Shown here piece by piece: positions 1-12,100 of a stretch of DNA of 64,000 bases (positions within the stretch are counted from its first letter, which is position 1; each line of letters opens with the position of its first letter). This stretch comes from Stictocephala bisonia (lineage: Eukaryota > Arthropoda > Insecta > Hemiptera > Membracidae), in contig JAQJVL010000110.1 of the NCBI GenBank assembly GCA_035578905.1, positions 806,001 through 870,000 of the forward strand, read 5' to 3'. Made by a program: the position numbers and the translations under genes. The notes under the pieces are model-generated. The model had not been told where the DNA came from, did not search any database, and worked only from the letters and a program-made list of their open reading frames with translations.

Positions 1-1165
1 GACTGAGGGTAGCCATTTTTTATTAGATCTTTTGAAACATTTTTTAGCTCATTATCTAGTTTAGTTTTGTCTAAACATATGGCTCGGGCCCTATCAAAGA
101 GAAAGAAGGCTACACCTTCCTTAACAGTTTGTGGTTGGTTAGAATTGAAATTGAGGTATTTTCCTGTGTGAGTTTGTTTCTGTAGTCTGATTTTTAAGGC
201 CATGTTTTGTTTTTTATACATTTACATCCAAAAAATGATAATTTATTGTTTACTTCTTTTTCCATAGTGAATTTAATGGTGGGTGAAACCTTGTTCAAAT
301 GTTTTAAAAATTCTTCTAAATTTGGTTCACCGTGACTCACGCAGACACATATGTCGTCCACAAACCTAAGCCAAACCTTAGGTTTGAGATTTGAGGAAGC
401 AATTGCTTGTTCCTCAAACTCTTCCATGTAGATATTGGCGAAAATAGATGATAGTGGGGAACCCATTGCCATACCATCATCCTGGCGGTATATTTGACCT
501 TCTATTTCAAAGTGATTACATTCAGTGCAAAGCTGTAAAAGTTCCATTATTACGTTTATGGGCAGTTTGGTACGTTCTGAAAGTTAAGTGTCTTGGTTAA
601 GCCTGTTTTCGATTATTATTAGAGTTTCTTTTACCGGAATATTAGTGAACAAGTTAACTATATCAAAACTGACAAGAATGTCATTATTATTTATGGTTAT
701 GGTTTTTGTCATATCAGTGAATTCTTTACGTGTGATGTTGTGTTGCTGGCCAAAGGAGTGATTATGGGAAGGAGAAACTTGCATAATTCAAGGGCAGGAG
801 AATCTCTGGAGCTAACAATAGGTCGTAAGGGAATGTTAGTTTTGTGAATTATGGGTAGGCCATACATGTGTGGTGTTTTGGAGTGATGTGGTGTTAGCCT
901 ACTACGTAATTTATCGGGCATGTATTTTTTGTGTTTTCTAAGGGTTTCTTCAATTTTCCTTTCAAAAGATTTAGTTGGGTCTCTAGTAGTGTGTATTTTC
1001 CATCTTTAAGCATTTCTTGAATTTTGTGTTCATATGTAGTTTTATCTAATATGGCTGTGGCATTTCCTGTATCTGCATGTAGAATTTTTATGTCCTGTTC
1101 ACTTTTGAGGGCCTTTAGAGCGTTGAGTTCACTGTTACAGAGGTTATATTTGTTGGTTTAGTATT
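1..1165 (-). mobile_element. Penelope-like retroelement, reverse transcriptase relic, cut by left edge
   Basis: Minus-strand translation gives successive blocks of a Penelope-like reverse transcriptase, in the expected order from high to low coordinate. About 1150-950 holds an ADTGNATAILDK block, the usual N-terminal region. About 920-710 holds GLPIIHK and RPIVSSRDSPALEL. About 784-584 holds LVSFDIVNLFTNIPV, the first catalytic Asp block. At 547-194 are DDGMAMGSPLSSIFANIYME and LRFVDDICV, the YVDD-type catalytic box with F for Y. At 190-1 come KYLNFNSNQPQTVKEGV and NGYPQ. The blocks lie in different frames with stops between, so the copy is dead. The GIY-YIG endonuclease that often follows would lie past base 1. 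It could not be a non-LTR LINE, because the MGSPLSSIFANIYME context is specific to Penelope-like enzymes. Confidence 0.88.
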
Positions 1166-2922
1166 CTGCTTGAGCTTAAAGATTATTGTTTTATTTTATA
1201 ATTTTTCGGAGCCTTATAAATGATTATGTTTTCTAGATGTGAAATAAATGATTAGAAAATATTTTCATAAGTAAAATTGATCTGGAAGTTATATAAATAA
1301 AACTAGGGAACACCCCTGAATGCTTTCCTGTGCCAACCCCGCCAGTCACTACGCTTGTGTCACCTCGGCCAAGTTTCATTCGCTGTGATCGTGACACCTC
1401 ACCCTTCAACCTCGGTCTATGATTACGTTAACATTATTAGGTATTAAAAGCAACAGGTCAAATATTAATTTTTTTGTAAAAAAATTAGATAAGTTTAAAT
1501 CCACACTAAAAATATGCAATATTTACATAGGTTGAAACATTATTTACATAAACTGCTGTTACATGTATTAGTAAAAAACACGTCATATGTATGTTTTTTA
1601 CCAAACAAATTTTTATTGCTCTAGAACACATATTACTATCTCTAGAAGTAAGGAAATAAATTAATGGGAAGGAGGAAGTATTATTCCAGCGATGACAATT
1701 CACATAATTGAGAGCTGGCTGGGGCTTTGTCCGTGGGAGGAGTCATTCAATACAACTGCGTGCACGGGCTTATTGGTCTTCTCGCCAAGTCAACTATGTT
1801 AATCAGTAACTAACATTGGAAAAATAACAACAAAAACCTAAGTCTGTTATCAAATACTATACAGACATGGGTGCCATAGTCAGAACGGACATGATAATAT
1901 TTTTCAAATATGTAAAAAGAAAATACTATGAAATGGTATAGAAAACATTTTTCATTGTGAGATTTCACCACGTTGAATACATTCCAAATGTACAAAATCT
2001 AGAACAAGAACAGCAAAATTGCATTTTCAGAATTCAAACTGAACCTTTGAATACCATTATCAAACAAGAGAGATAAAGGCCATGCCGCATGCAGGAGCAC
2101 TGAGCGACGATAAACATCTGCCATGCCTAACTGCCCGGCATTTCCCACGCCCTCTACGGAATCTTCAAGGTCAACAGAAGAAACATCAAAAAAGGTGCTA
2201 CAACTCTACAATAAATGCTAAATAGTGAAAATTCACATCATACAAGCAATGCAGACTTATGCATATATCCCTGTTTTGAAATATCTCATACCAATAAAAA
2301 ATTTTAAACTGTTTGTTTATTGCTTTTTTATGAGTTATTTTTAAAATTGTGCTATTTTAGTACCTTACAATTAAACTGGTTAAAATGCAAACAAAAATTA
2401 CCGTTTTAAATTTTACTCCATAATGTCATTTTTGTGCTCAAAATATGACGTCATTTTTGTGTTCCAAGACATCATTACTCCTTAAAGGGTTAAATCCACA
2501 GCTGTTACTAATAAGTGTCAAATAACATGTCTATAATCTGTAATTTCACTTTTTCTATTGTAATTATTTAACTTATTTGCAAGTCACAATGCAATACAAC
2601 GTTAATATGGTGTAGTTTTATGCTCCTGCCATTAGGTGCGCTAGTATCACGCTAGCTCCTATGGCTGCAATGGAAGTGTTATTACTGTATGTTATTATAC
2701 TGTGGTACAATTATAAGCAAACAAAGGTTACAAAAACAGCCATACACATCCATGTACAATTATTTTACAATTTTATTTGTTTATAACATAATAATTTTTA
2801 CACAATAAAAATATAGTGTTTTATAACTTGTCTTATTGTTATTATTTCAGATTAAATATCCCAATTACTTAAAACAACATTGAGCATTTGAAATATATTA
2901 AGCTTTTACATTTTACTTTTAG
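1166..2922. other. No gene recognised
   Basis: AT-rich sequence with three GC-richer patches (about 1310-1430, 1700-1790 and 2080-2180) that I could not assign to a family. The last part is presumably NOL9 intron, because the exon at 2923 needs an upstream partner ending in phase 1. No such exon was recognised here. Confidence 0.5.
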
Positions 2923-3151
2923 GTTTTGGTGTTACATTGACATGTGGCATAATCCAAAATGTAGGCCCAACAAATGTAATCCAAATTGAAAGTAAAAATA
3001 AGAAATTCAACTTTCCATCTCTCCTGGAACCAGGATTTGTTAACAATCAAAATGTTGGTTCATTCAGTACTGATGAGGTTTTTATAGTCTATAATCTTCA
3101 TATTTTATCATCTGCAGCCGAATATCGAACTTCGACTCCTCAAAAAATCAG
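2923..3151 (+). CDS. NOL9: NOL9 coding exon (fourth from 3' end)
   Basis: Acceptor TTTTACTTTTAG precedes the exon and donor GTATGT follows. The exon opens with the last two bases of a Gly codon, so the missing upstream exon must end with one base. It encodes the segment beginning FGVTLTCGII and ending TSTPQKI, and hands AG of an Arg codon to the next exon. Confidence 0.8.
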
Positions 3152-6100
3152 GTATGTCATGTAATCTACTCTTTGGTGCTTTTTATGAAACAGATTTCAT
3201 TATTCTTTTGGTACCTCTCTTCCACTCGTAAAAATATGTCAAATTTTAGTGCTTTTGCCTACGAAAAAGTGTTGTACATATTAATTTTGAGCACTGATAT
3301 CAAATGATGAATAGAGCAATGATATCTGCAATGAATAAAGATTTGTAAGTGTTTGGGATGCTGCTTACCGTTGTTAAAATGTATTAGGGCAGGGGTTCTC
3401 ATACTTTTCAAGCCAAGCCCCCCCCCCATATTGACATACTATAGGCTAGCGCCCCCCTTATAATTTAATTACAATAGTGTCGTGGATATGGCAAAGATAA
3501 TAATGTGTACATAGGTTTTATAATGTGTTTGTGTTTACTTGAACTTTGTCATTAAATCATTTTATGTAGTATTCAGTGTATGTAATATTGTATGTAACGA
3601 CAATGACATAAATCCTTAAATCATAGGATACAGGAATAATCCATCTTTATTTTTAACGCAACGACAGTCTGTACTATTCAATATATAATTCCTAATTAGC
3701 TGTGTTTTTGATGGTCAAATAATTTGTTTTATTTTTTCTGCCTTACTAATTCAATATTAATTTATTCATTCTTAAAGCCTCCTGAGGTTAACGTACCTTT
3801 TGTCGTCTTCAGCAACAAAATCTTAATTATTGGATAACCGGTTTCAGAGTAAAAACTCCATGTTCACATCCATTGTACGTTGTCAAAAGTCACATTAAAA
3901 ACATTATACAAAAATTAAATATTTACAAAAATAAAAATAATAAAACACATGATAACACTGCCGATTGGTATGATGGTTAGATCTGGATTAAGCGTGCAGC
4001 TGGAACGATGTTGTCCAATGCTTACTTGACTTTGAACAATTTTATTTCTATCTGGCTGTCTGTCTTCTTTCATTGGTTGATTCAAATTTGTAAGTATTGG
4101 ATAACATTGTTCCAGCTGCACGCTTAATCCAGATCTAACCATCATACCAACCGGCAGTGTTATCATGTGTTTTATTATTTTTATTTTTGTAAATATTTAA
4201 TTTTTGTATAATGTTTTTAATGTGACTTTTGACAACATACAATGGATGTGAACATGGAGTTTTTACTCTGAAACCGGTTATCCAATAAATAGGATTTTGT
4301 AGCTGTAGACGACAAAAGGTACGTTAACCTTATTATTTGTTCAATATTAATTTTCCCAAGCTGCTCATGGCCCTTTAAACAGTCTTAATGACTCCTTGGG
4401 GATTGTGCCCCACAGTTTGATTAGGGTATGCTTTTGTATTGTGTGGTAATGTAGGATTAAGCACACAAGACTTTGTTATAGTTGCTGTTTTGTTTTATAG
4501 TTGTTAAAATCTGTACAATATTCTTTTATTAAATTAATTTATTGTTTAAAAACTAAGAACCAACTGTTATTTATGTTTTTATATTTGTTTACAGGGGTCT
4601 GAGTCCATTAGAGGCAAGAAATTTAGTTCTTCTTTCATATTTAAGTAATATGCTGAACTCGGTAATAAAACATTTGTCGCAAGTAACTCCATACATGTAA
4701 GTATAATTTGTTTTAAGATAATAATAATAACTCGTAGAGCAGCCAAGTTTTAATATCAATTTCCAATTTAGTAAAAGATCTAAGTTGGTAAATGAAGCTA
4801 AGTTTGAGAAATTATTATTTTTTTAAAATTAATGCCAATAAGATTAATTATTGACAATAAGATAGTGACAATTAATTATTGATTTAATGTTTTAAGATGA
4901 AACAAACACTCAAGTAAATAATTTTTTTAATTTCGTTCGGCCTTTCGGTAACTAAGTTACCATCTTCAAACACACAAACTTTTTATATACAGACAATAAT
5001 GACTAGTATTATCTGATATTAAATGTCAAGGTGTACATAATTGAACAGGAATTAATAAATGTTATGTTAAACTCAAGTACAAACGTTTATGTCTTTACAA
5101 ACAGTTATAATTTGAATTTTTGATAATATTATGGAAAATGAGTGAAACTTTTGTCAGATTAAAGATGGCATCTAATTAAGAAAATAATAATAATTGTTGA
5201 TTAATATTCAAATTAACTAAACCAGTGGTTCTCAACCTGGGGGGCGCGCCCCCCTGGGGGGGCGTGAGAGAATTTCAGGGGAGGCGTGAGGGTGCAAAGA
5301 AAAAAATTAAAAAATATATATTTTGTTAAAAAACAAAAACTTTCAAAACCATCAAATAAACTTTCGTATTTAAATATATCTGGATTTTTATTTTGCACCC
5401 CAGCTTTTGCTAACGTAGAGTTAGCATCGTCAGTTTCATAATTTCACTGTTCTAAGTTGAACCAACCAATTATTGACTGGAGGGGAGGCGTGAGCTATCT
5501 TCAATGTTCAAAGGGTTACACAGACTGTAGAGAAGAGCATTGCATTACAATGTAAATCATCATTACATGTAATCATTACAATGTAAATCATATGGTAATG
5601 AATGAAGTCTTTTTTAACTTTATTAATTTACCCGGAAATTTGGTTAGTGTTTGTTAAACACTCCTTTAAGGATGATTGCTCACTGACAGTATTGATGGCA
5701 TAAATAAAAAGTCACAAAAATCATCATCATTATCTGTTGACATTTCATTTTCAAGAATCATGCCACACAGCCTCCTCCATTTTTGTATATCTCTCGATGT
5801 TTCCTCTTCCTCCACTTGGTCTTCCCACCTTCTTCACAGTCTTTCTTTTTCTCCAAGGATATCCTTGGTAATCTATTATTTTCTATCCTCACACGCTCCA
5901 TCCACCGTATCCTTCTTTCCATTTTCTTTTGTAGTGGTATCACTTTCAACCTTTCTCTGGTTATTTCGATCCTTATTCTATCTGTTCTAATCTTCTCTAG
6001 TCCTTTTCTGAAATCTCATTTCTGCTACCTGTAACCTGTTTAAATCACCATTTGTCCACTTTTCCGCTCCATGTAATAAGATTAGTTGATATTATACTGT

Positions 6101-9100
6101 TATGAAGCAGCTTATGTATGCCGTAATTTAAGCAAATTAGGAACTGTCATATTAAACAGCGAAAATCGTAACATTAAATAAAGTTTATTGCAAAAACATG
6201 TTATTTGAAATGCAAACAAACAATTTAATACTTAATGGAAAAGTAAACTGTAAGGAAAGTAACTGAATAAACTATAACAAATCTAAATGAATGGAAAGGT
6301 AACTGAAATGGCATTGAAACAAATATAAAAGTATGAAAATGTTTGTGTATAAGGTTGTAACAAATCAATAATAAAACGTCCGGCCGGTGTTGAGGCTTCT
6401 AATGAACTGACTAGAAAACAGTAGAGAGAAACAAAACCCCTTCAGAAGAGACGGGAGGAAATTTCCCCTCCAACAATATATATATTTTCAATATTCCTAA
6501 ATGTATAGCCTGCCTTGAAAGTACTTACTTTCAAAAAACAAGAAATGTTAATTAATCCTCTGAGCATCCCGTATAAATGACGAGCCACATTTGAAAGTTT
6601 TGCAAGCATTTCTTAAAATGTTTATAAAAATTTGTAAATATTACCAAAGCATGACATATTATACATCCCTGTAATCAGAAAATAATGTACTATAATAATA
6701 TGAAAAAATCTTAACTTGAATAAAAAAAATTTTCATATGGCCTTGTAAACATTTTTTGTCATCACAAACGAGTTCATAAAGTTTGGACTACCCGCACTAA
6801 ATATACAAACTTTAGGACATTGTATGTACTACACCATATAATAAAAGTACTCACTTATTGCAATAAATAAAAAAAGTTATAGTACTAAATATAACTTTTT
6901 ACACTACACGTTTTTCCCCTCTACTCAGAATTATCCATCTTGGTAGTATGGAAAGTCTGATAAATCTTCTATGTCACTACTATCCATACTTGGGATTAAC
7001 AATTAAAAATAATTAACGATTAAATTTAATCGTTACTTTTTCTTTTAACTTTTTAACTTATTTGTTAGTTTTGGTAATGTTTAACTTCTAACTTTAACTA
7101 GTTGAAAATTTGGCTAACGGTTAAAGTAACTCAGTTAGTTTTATAAATGTGATAAAAGGTGCCATTTGGTCCGAGGAATGTGGACTAGGGAGAAAGTATC
7201 TAAAACTCAGGTCAAAGACCGATTGTTTTCCTTATCCCCCAATTGTCACCGACAAGCAAGGTCACTGTTTTGAAGACGCACCCCCCTCCCCTTTACTCAC
7301 ATTTTACTGCCTTATAAATAAAAAAAGGGGGACCAAACGGGTATACCATTGTTGTGGGATTGACTTGTGTCCCTGGGTTGATCATTTATCCCTAAACATA
7401 AACTAGTCAAGTGAAATTGAAGTGAAAGTTGAAGTTCACAAAAAGTGAAAGTGAAAGTTGAGATAGTCATTTAGTTATCTTGTTTTAAATCAACGTGTTG
7501 GGCCTAAGCTTGTTTATCTTTCATAAACTCTAATACTGTAATTTTACATGTTTACCCATCTATCTGTATAATTGATTAGGAAAATCAGTTGCATTTTGAC
7601 GTTAATGCTGTCAATACTTGATTACTTGATAATTACACATCTAAATTGTCCTGTTTAAAAGTAGTCGGAAAAAACCATTTAAATGGTTAATCAAACCAAC
7701 ATTTCCTCAAACGTTTACTTTATTTTAAATTAGGCTTACTATGTAAAATCAATCCATTATATGATACCACGCAACAGAATAAACTATCTTCAAGATTGCA
7801 GAAAATATTTCAAGTAACAATTGCTATATTTCGTTCTGTTTTCATTATTTTGCTATCGGCACCGTCGAAAAGAAAAGATAATGATAATACTATTTTTAAT
7901 ATTAATAATATTATCAAATGGTAATTAGTTTTGTATTTTTTTTAATGATTTAGATAGTTTTCATAATTTTTAAATAACACATTAGAACTTCTATTAACCG
8001 TCACTGTCGGGACCGGGACGGTGACGGATAATAGAATAGACGGATAACAAAATCGTCTTTAAAATGACCAAAATGGTACGTTTTATGTAGTAAACTCATT
8101 AAAAAACTATATTTTAAGGTGGAAAAAGGAATAAAAATATAAATTAAAACATTTACAATGAATAATAAAGAAGTTTGTATTGCACAAAAAATAATACAGT
8201 ATGGCCTATAGTATGTATTACAAAAAATATACAGTACAGTACAACATATATTTTTATACTTTGTCAAAATTTGTAATTAATGTATGCAGTACTGTTAACA
8301 ATTTTACAATACAGCACCTGTATGTAAAAATTGGCCTAAGCCTTAAAAAAAGTCAGTCATCTTCTTCTGTTTTTTAGAAGCTCTAGCTTTTTGAGCGGCA
8401 ATGCTAGGAATCTTGCGGAGAAGTAGAAGCTGAGTGGCATTAGCTTACTCTTGCAGCTCGAACCAATCTATACATTTTGTCAGCATTGTTTCTACTTCTG
8501 AGTGGCTTGTTGTAGGTTTTGGCTCCTGACTTAAGTCTTCATCATCGTCTTCATTTGTTTCTTCTTCGTCATGAGTCACTCTAGAAATAATTTCTTCATC
8601 ATTCAGCATTTTAAAGCCACCATCCAATTGATCACATTCCAACCAGTCTGTAATTTCATCTGCTGTTAGATTTTCATTTTGCCTCCCACTATTGCACAGT
8701 TCAACAATTTCATCCACACTGACGCTTTGAGTTTCTTCAGGAACATTAGCAGTAGGTTCAGGCCACAATTTATTCCAACCATTCCTCAGATTTGATACCG
8801 TGAGATCATCCCATGAGCTTGCAATGTTGTAGATTGCATCTTTTATTGTTTAGTTCCTCCAAAACTCTTTAACACTCATGCTGTCATCAGTTGATAGGAC
8901 GCTTTCAATAAAGGCTTTTCTGTAACGGCGTTTCAAATTCTCTATTATCCCCTGGTCCATGGGTTGAATTAGAGGGGTAGTGTTTGCTGGCAGAAAGAGA
9001 CATTTTATCTTGCCGTCATCACTTTGTAGACCGGCAAGGGGATGCGTCGGTGCGTTGTCTAAAAGGAGTAACGCTTCCTGAGGCAGCTGCTTTCTTGCAA

Positions 9101-12100
9101 GATGAGCCTTTACTTGCGGCACAAAGATTTTATGAAACCATTCATAAAATATGATTTTGTCCATCCAAGTGCTCTTCTGTGCGTAGTAGTTCACTGGTAA
9201 AGCATTTAAATTTTTGAACGCACGTGGTTTTTTGGATTTATCGATCACAAGCAAAGGCAATCGGTGCTCACCTGATGCATTTGCACAAACCATAACGGTT
9301 ATGCGATCCTTTTGCATTTTAAATCCTGGGGCGGTTTTCTCTGAGATGGACGCCAATGTTTTTTGAGGTAAAGCTTTCCAATTTAGGCCAGTCTCGTCAC
9401 AATTGTACACTTGTTCTCTAACCAAGCCCAGATTCGAAATTTGCCGTAAAAAAACCTCTCTGAATTCTTCCACAACTGCACTGTTGGCACTCAACTTCTC
9501 TCTACTAATATCCAGTTGATTAATACTATGATGAGATTTAAATTTATCTAGCCAGCCTACACTAGCTTTAAAATTTGGGTCACCATTTGGTAGTTTCTTG
9601 TTCATCTCTGATGCTTTGGCCATTACTATGGGGCCGGAGAGGGGTATGCCCTGACACCTAGCTTGGACAAACCATTCATACATTGCATCGTCTAACTGAT
9701 CGAATTTGGCTTGTTTCATTGTTTTCCTATCTTTCACGTCATGCATTTTTGAAACATGTTGCTCAATTTTTTCAGAATCACGTTTCAAATCATTAACTGT
9801 TGTTCTACCAACTCCATAAACCTGAGCTAAGCTAGTCGCTGTCTCTCCCTTCCTCAAACGTTTGATAATTTCAAGTTTTTGCTCAAGCCCAAACACAACC
9901 CGTTTATGTTTTTCAGACATAAATTTATGGTTTAATAACAAACTTAACATATAAAATCATTAACAGTACAGTAGGTCACACTACAGTAAAACTCGCGAAA
10001 CAGACAATACTCACACTACGTCTAGAACGCTACGACACAAACACTACAACAGCTACTGCCACTGTGCCACACTGATGGGCGATGGCTAGAGTAGTGGTGT
10101 GGTGACAGCGAGGGAGGGGGGGTGACCGGTTGACCACGCCTCCAGTACAGTCGCTACCGGGTGGCAATAGACATGCAGTCACTACCGGACGGCAATGGAC
10201 ATTTGTGTGTGTTCACGCAGTTGCTTCGCGGCACAGTATTTAAAATCGCTATTTTAAATTTTACCCCTGATGGTTAACAGAGACTGACGGATAAACGAGT
10301 GACGGTTAATCGAAGTTCTACTGTATTTCAGTAAAAATAAAACATGCACTTCAGAACGGCAAATTCTTAAACATCTAATAAACGTAATTGCTTATCGAAA
10401 ATAGTATGAATAGATCTGCTTTCACTCACTTATAGAGTGAGTATATTTTGTTTAGTTTTTGTTTACCGCTGATCCCCAAACTTTCTTATCAGTGACCCTT
10501 CCTTATCATCTCCAGCCTGATAAAAGTCACCTGGAGTCAACATGTCATGATATTATTTGGCCTTTCTTATCATCTGCGCCAATTACAAAAAAAATGTTTT
10601 GTTATCGTGAATTTCCTATAAGATAGTTATTGATTTTTTTTAGCTTAAAAATGTAAAACTTTAATTTCAAAGACTTATGTCAGTTTTTGTTAATAATTTT
10701 AGAAATTAAATTAAATATTTAATTTTTAAGATTTCGGACAGTTATATAACAAAAATTACTGTAGAAATTGCTATAGTCTAATTAATAGTATTGTATAGTA
10801 ATGTATTATAAATAGGCCTATTTATCTAAGATATTATAAATAATAAAAGATAATACAGGTTAAGTGTTTGTTTATATATATTTTACTGTACCAAAACTAA
10901 CTTTTAACTTTCAATTTCAGTTAATTTTCTAATACTTTAACTTTAATCAGTTAGTTTCAATTTATTCTAACTTTTTTATTTAGTTAGTTCAATTTATTTA
11001 ACTTCAATTAGTTACTTTTTTAGAGTATTAACTTTATTCAGTTAAAAAAAATCATTAACTTTCCCAAGTATGCTACTATCACTTTCAGTAATGGGATCAC
11101 CTAACACATCTCTTACTGTATATCGTCAGATCTAAGATTGCCCGATGTGGGAATCATTTAACAATTTTACTGTGGGAATTATTTATCAATTTTATTGTTC
11201 ATTTAACTGTCCACATGTGTTGTTATTATTTAATATTTTATTGTTTTTTTAACATGTGTTTTTAGTTTGTTACCAACAAGTATATTTTTGTTAGATCGTT
11301 TTTTACTGTAACTGTTTTCATTTTCATTCATTAATGTTTTTATAGTCTGTTCATATTTATTTATACAACTTATCATTAAATTTTATTTTAGTTATTGTTC
11401 CCAAACACATTCTTTTTACATTATTTTATATTTTAACACCTTCCTTCTCACTGTACCAACAACCGACATTATTATTTATTTACAAAAACTAGTAAAAATT
11501 AGGATAAGTAACCATAACAACAACAGAACTACAGTTTTTGCTCTACAGTTTGCTGTTGTGGATTTGTAAAACTTCATTCTGTATGTTGCATTTAGTTTTA
11601 GTTGTAATTGTGCCTTGATGAATTTGCCATCTATAAACATATTAGTAAAATAGTGTATTACCGTTGAACAATAAAACAAAACAAACAAACAGAACAACTG
11701 ATGACAATCGAGCCATTCCATGACAGCACAAAGTTCGTCCATTCTGCTGACTGTATATACTAAAAACAGGCATCAAAATAAATCGTTAAGCCTGTTTGTT
11801 CTTTAAAAAAAAAAAGAGATCCATACTGCATTTTGTTACCGAATTACAAGGGCTTTACAGCAACAGTATAAAAAGGCCGACGCATCGTAATTTATCACTC
11901 AAGTGGTACGTAAAAAGTTCAATGCATCGATATCTCCGTGAGGGTTAAGGAACAAATTAATGTGTCTAGAAGTATACTATAAAAAATCAAAAAAATGAAT
12001 GAAAAGGTACAATAATATAATTAGAATACAAATTAAAATACGAATAAATTAATTAAAATTACTAATTGACATAACAATTAATTGAACATGTGAACAAAAC

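Larger units (their letters stand above)
6985..11072. mobile_element. hAT-type element, interrupted by a Tigger insertion
   Basis: Ends are CATACTTGGGA at 6985 and its inverse TCCCAAGTATG ending at 11072. The flanking 8-bp duplication CTACTATC is perfect (6977-6984 and 11073-11080). An 8-bp duplication with short terminal inverted repeats is the hAT signature. Both subterminal regions (about 7010-7145 and 10890-11060) are crowded with GTTAA/AGTTA/TAACTT motifs, as expected for clustered transposase sites. No hAT transposase is visible, so this looks non-autonomous. Without the Tigger insert it is about 1.74 kb. It lies in NOL9 intron 2. Confidence 0.78.

Noticed and set aside
3391..3460. hAT-like terminus CAGGGGTTCTCATACTTTTC followed by a C run
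   Set aside because: No inverted partner or target duplication found.
3915..4166. An 83-codon minus-strand frame
   Set aside because: Lies across the two arms of the fold-back element; the sequence is a palindrome, not a gene.
5223..5300. hAT-like terminus CAGTGGTTCTCAACCT
   Set aside because: No second end or 8-bp duplication found, so no element can be delimited.
7149..7406. An 85-codon frame in the hAT element, with a possible weak inverted pair (TTTGGTCC and GGACCAAA)
   Set aside because: No recognisable domain, and the inverted pair is too short and imperfect to call a nested MITE.
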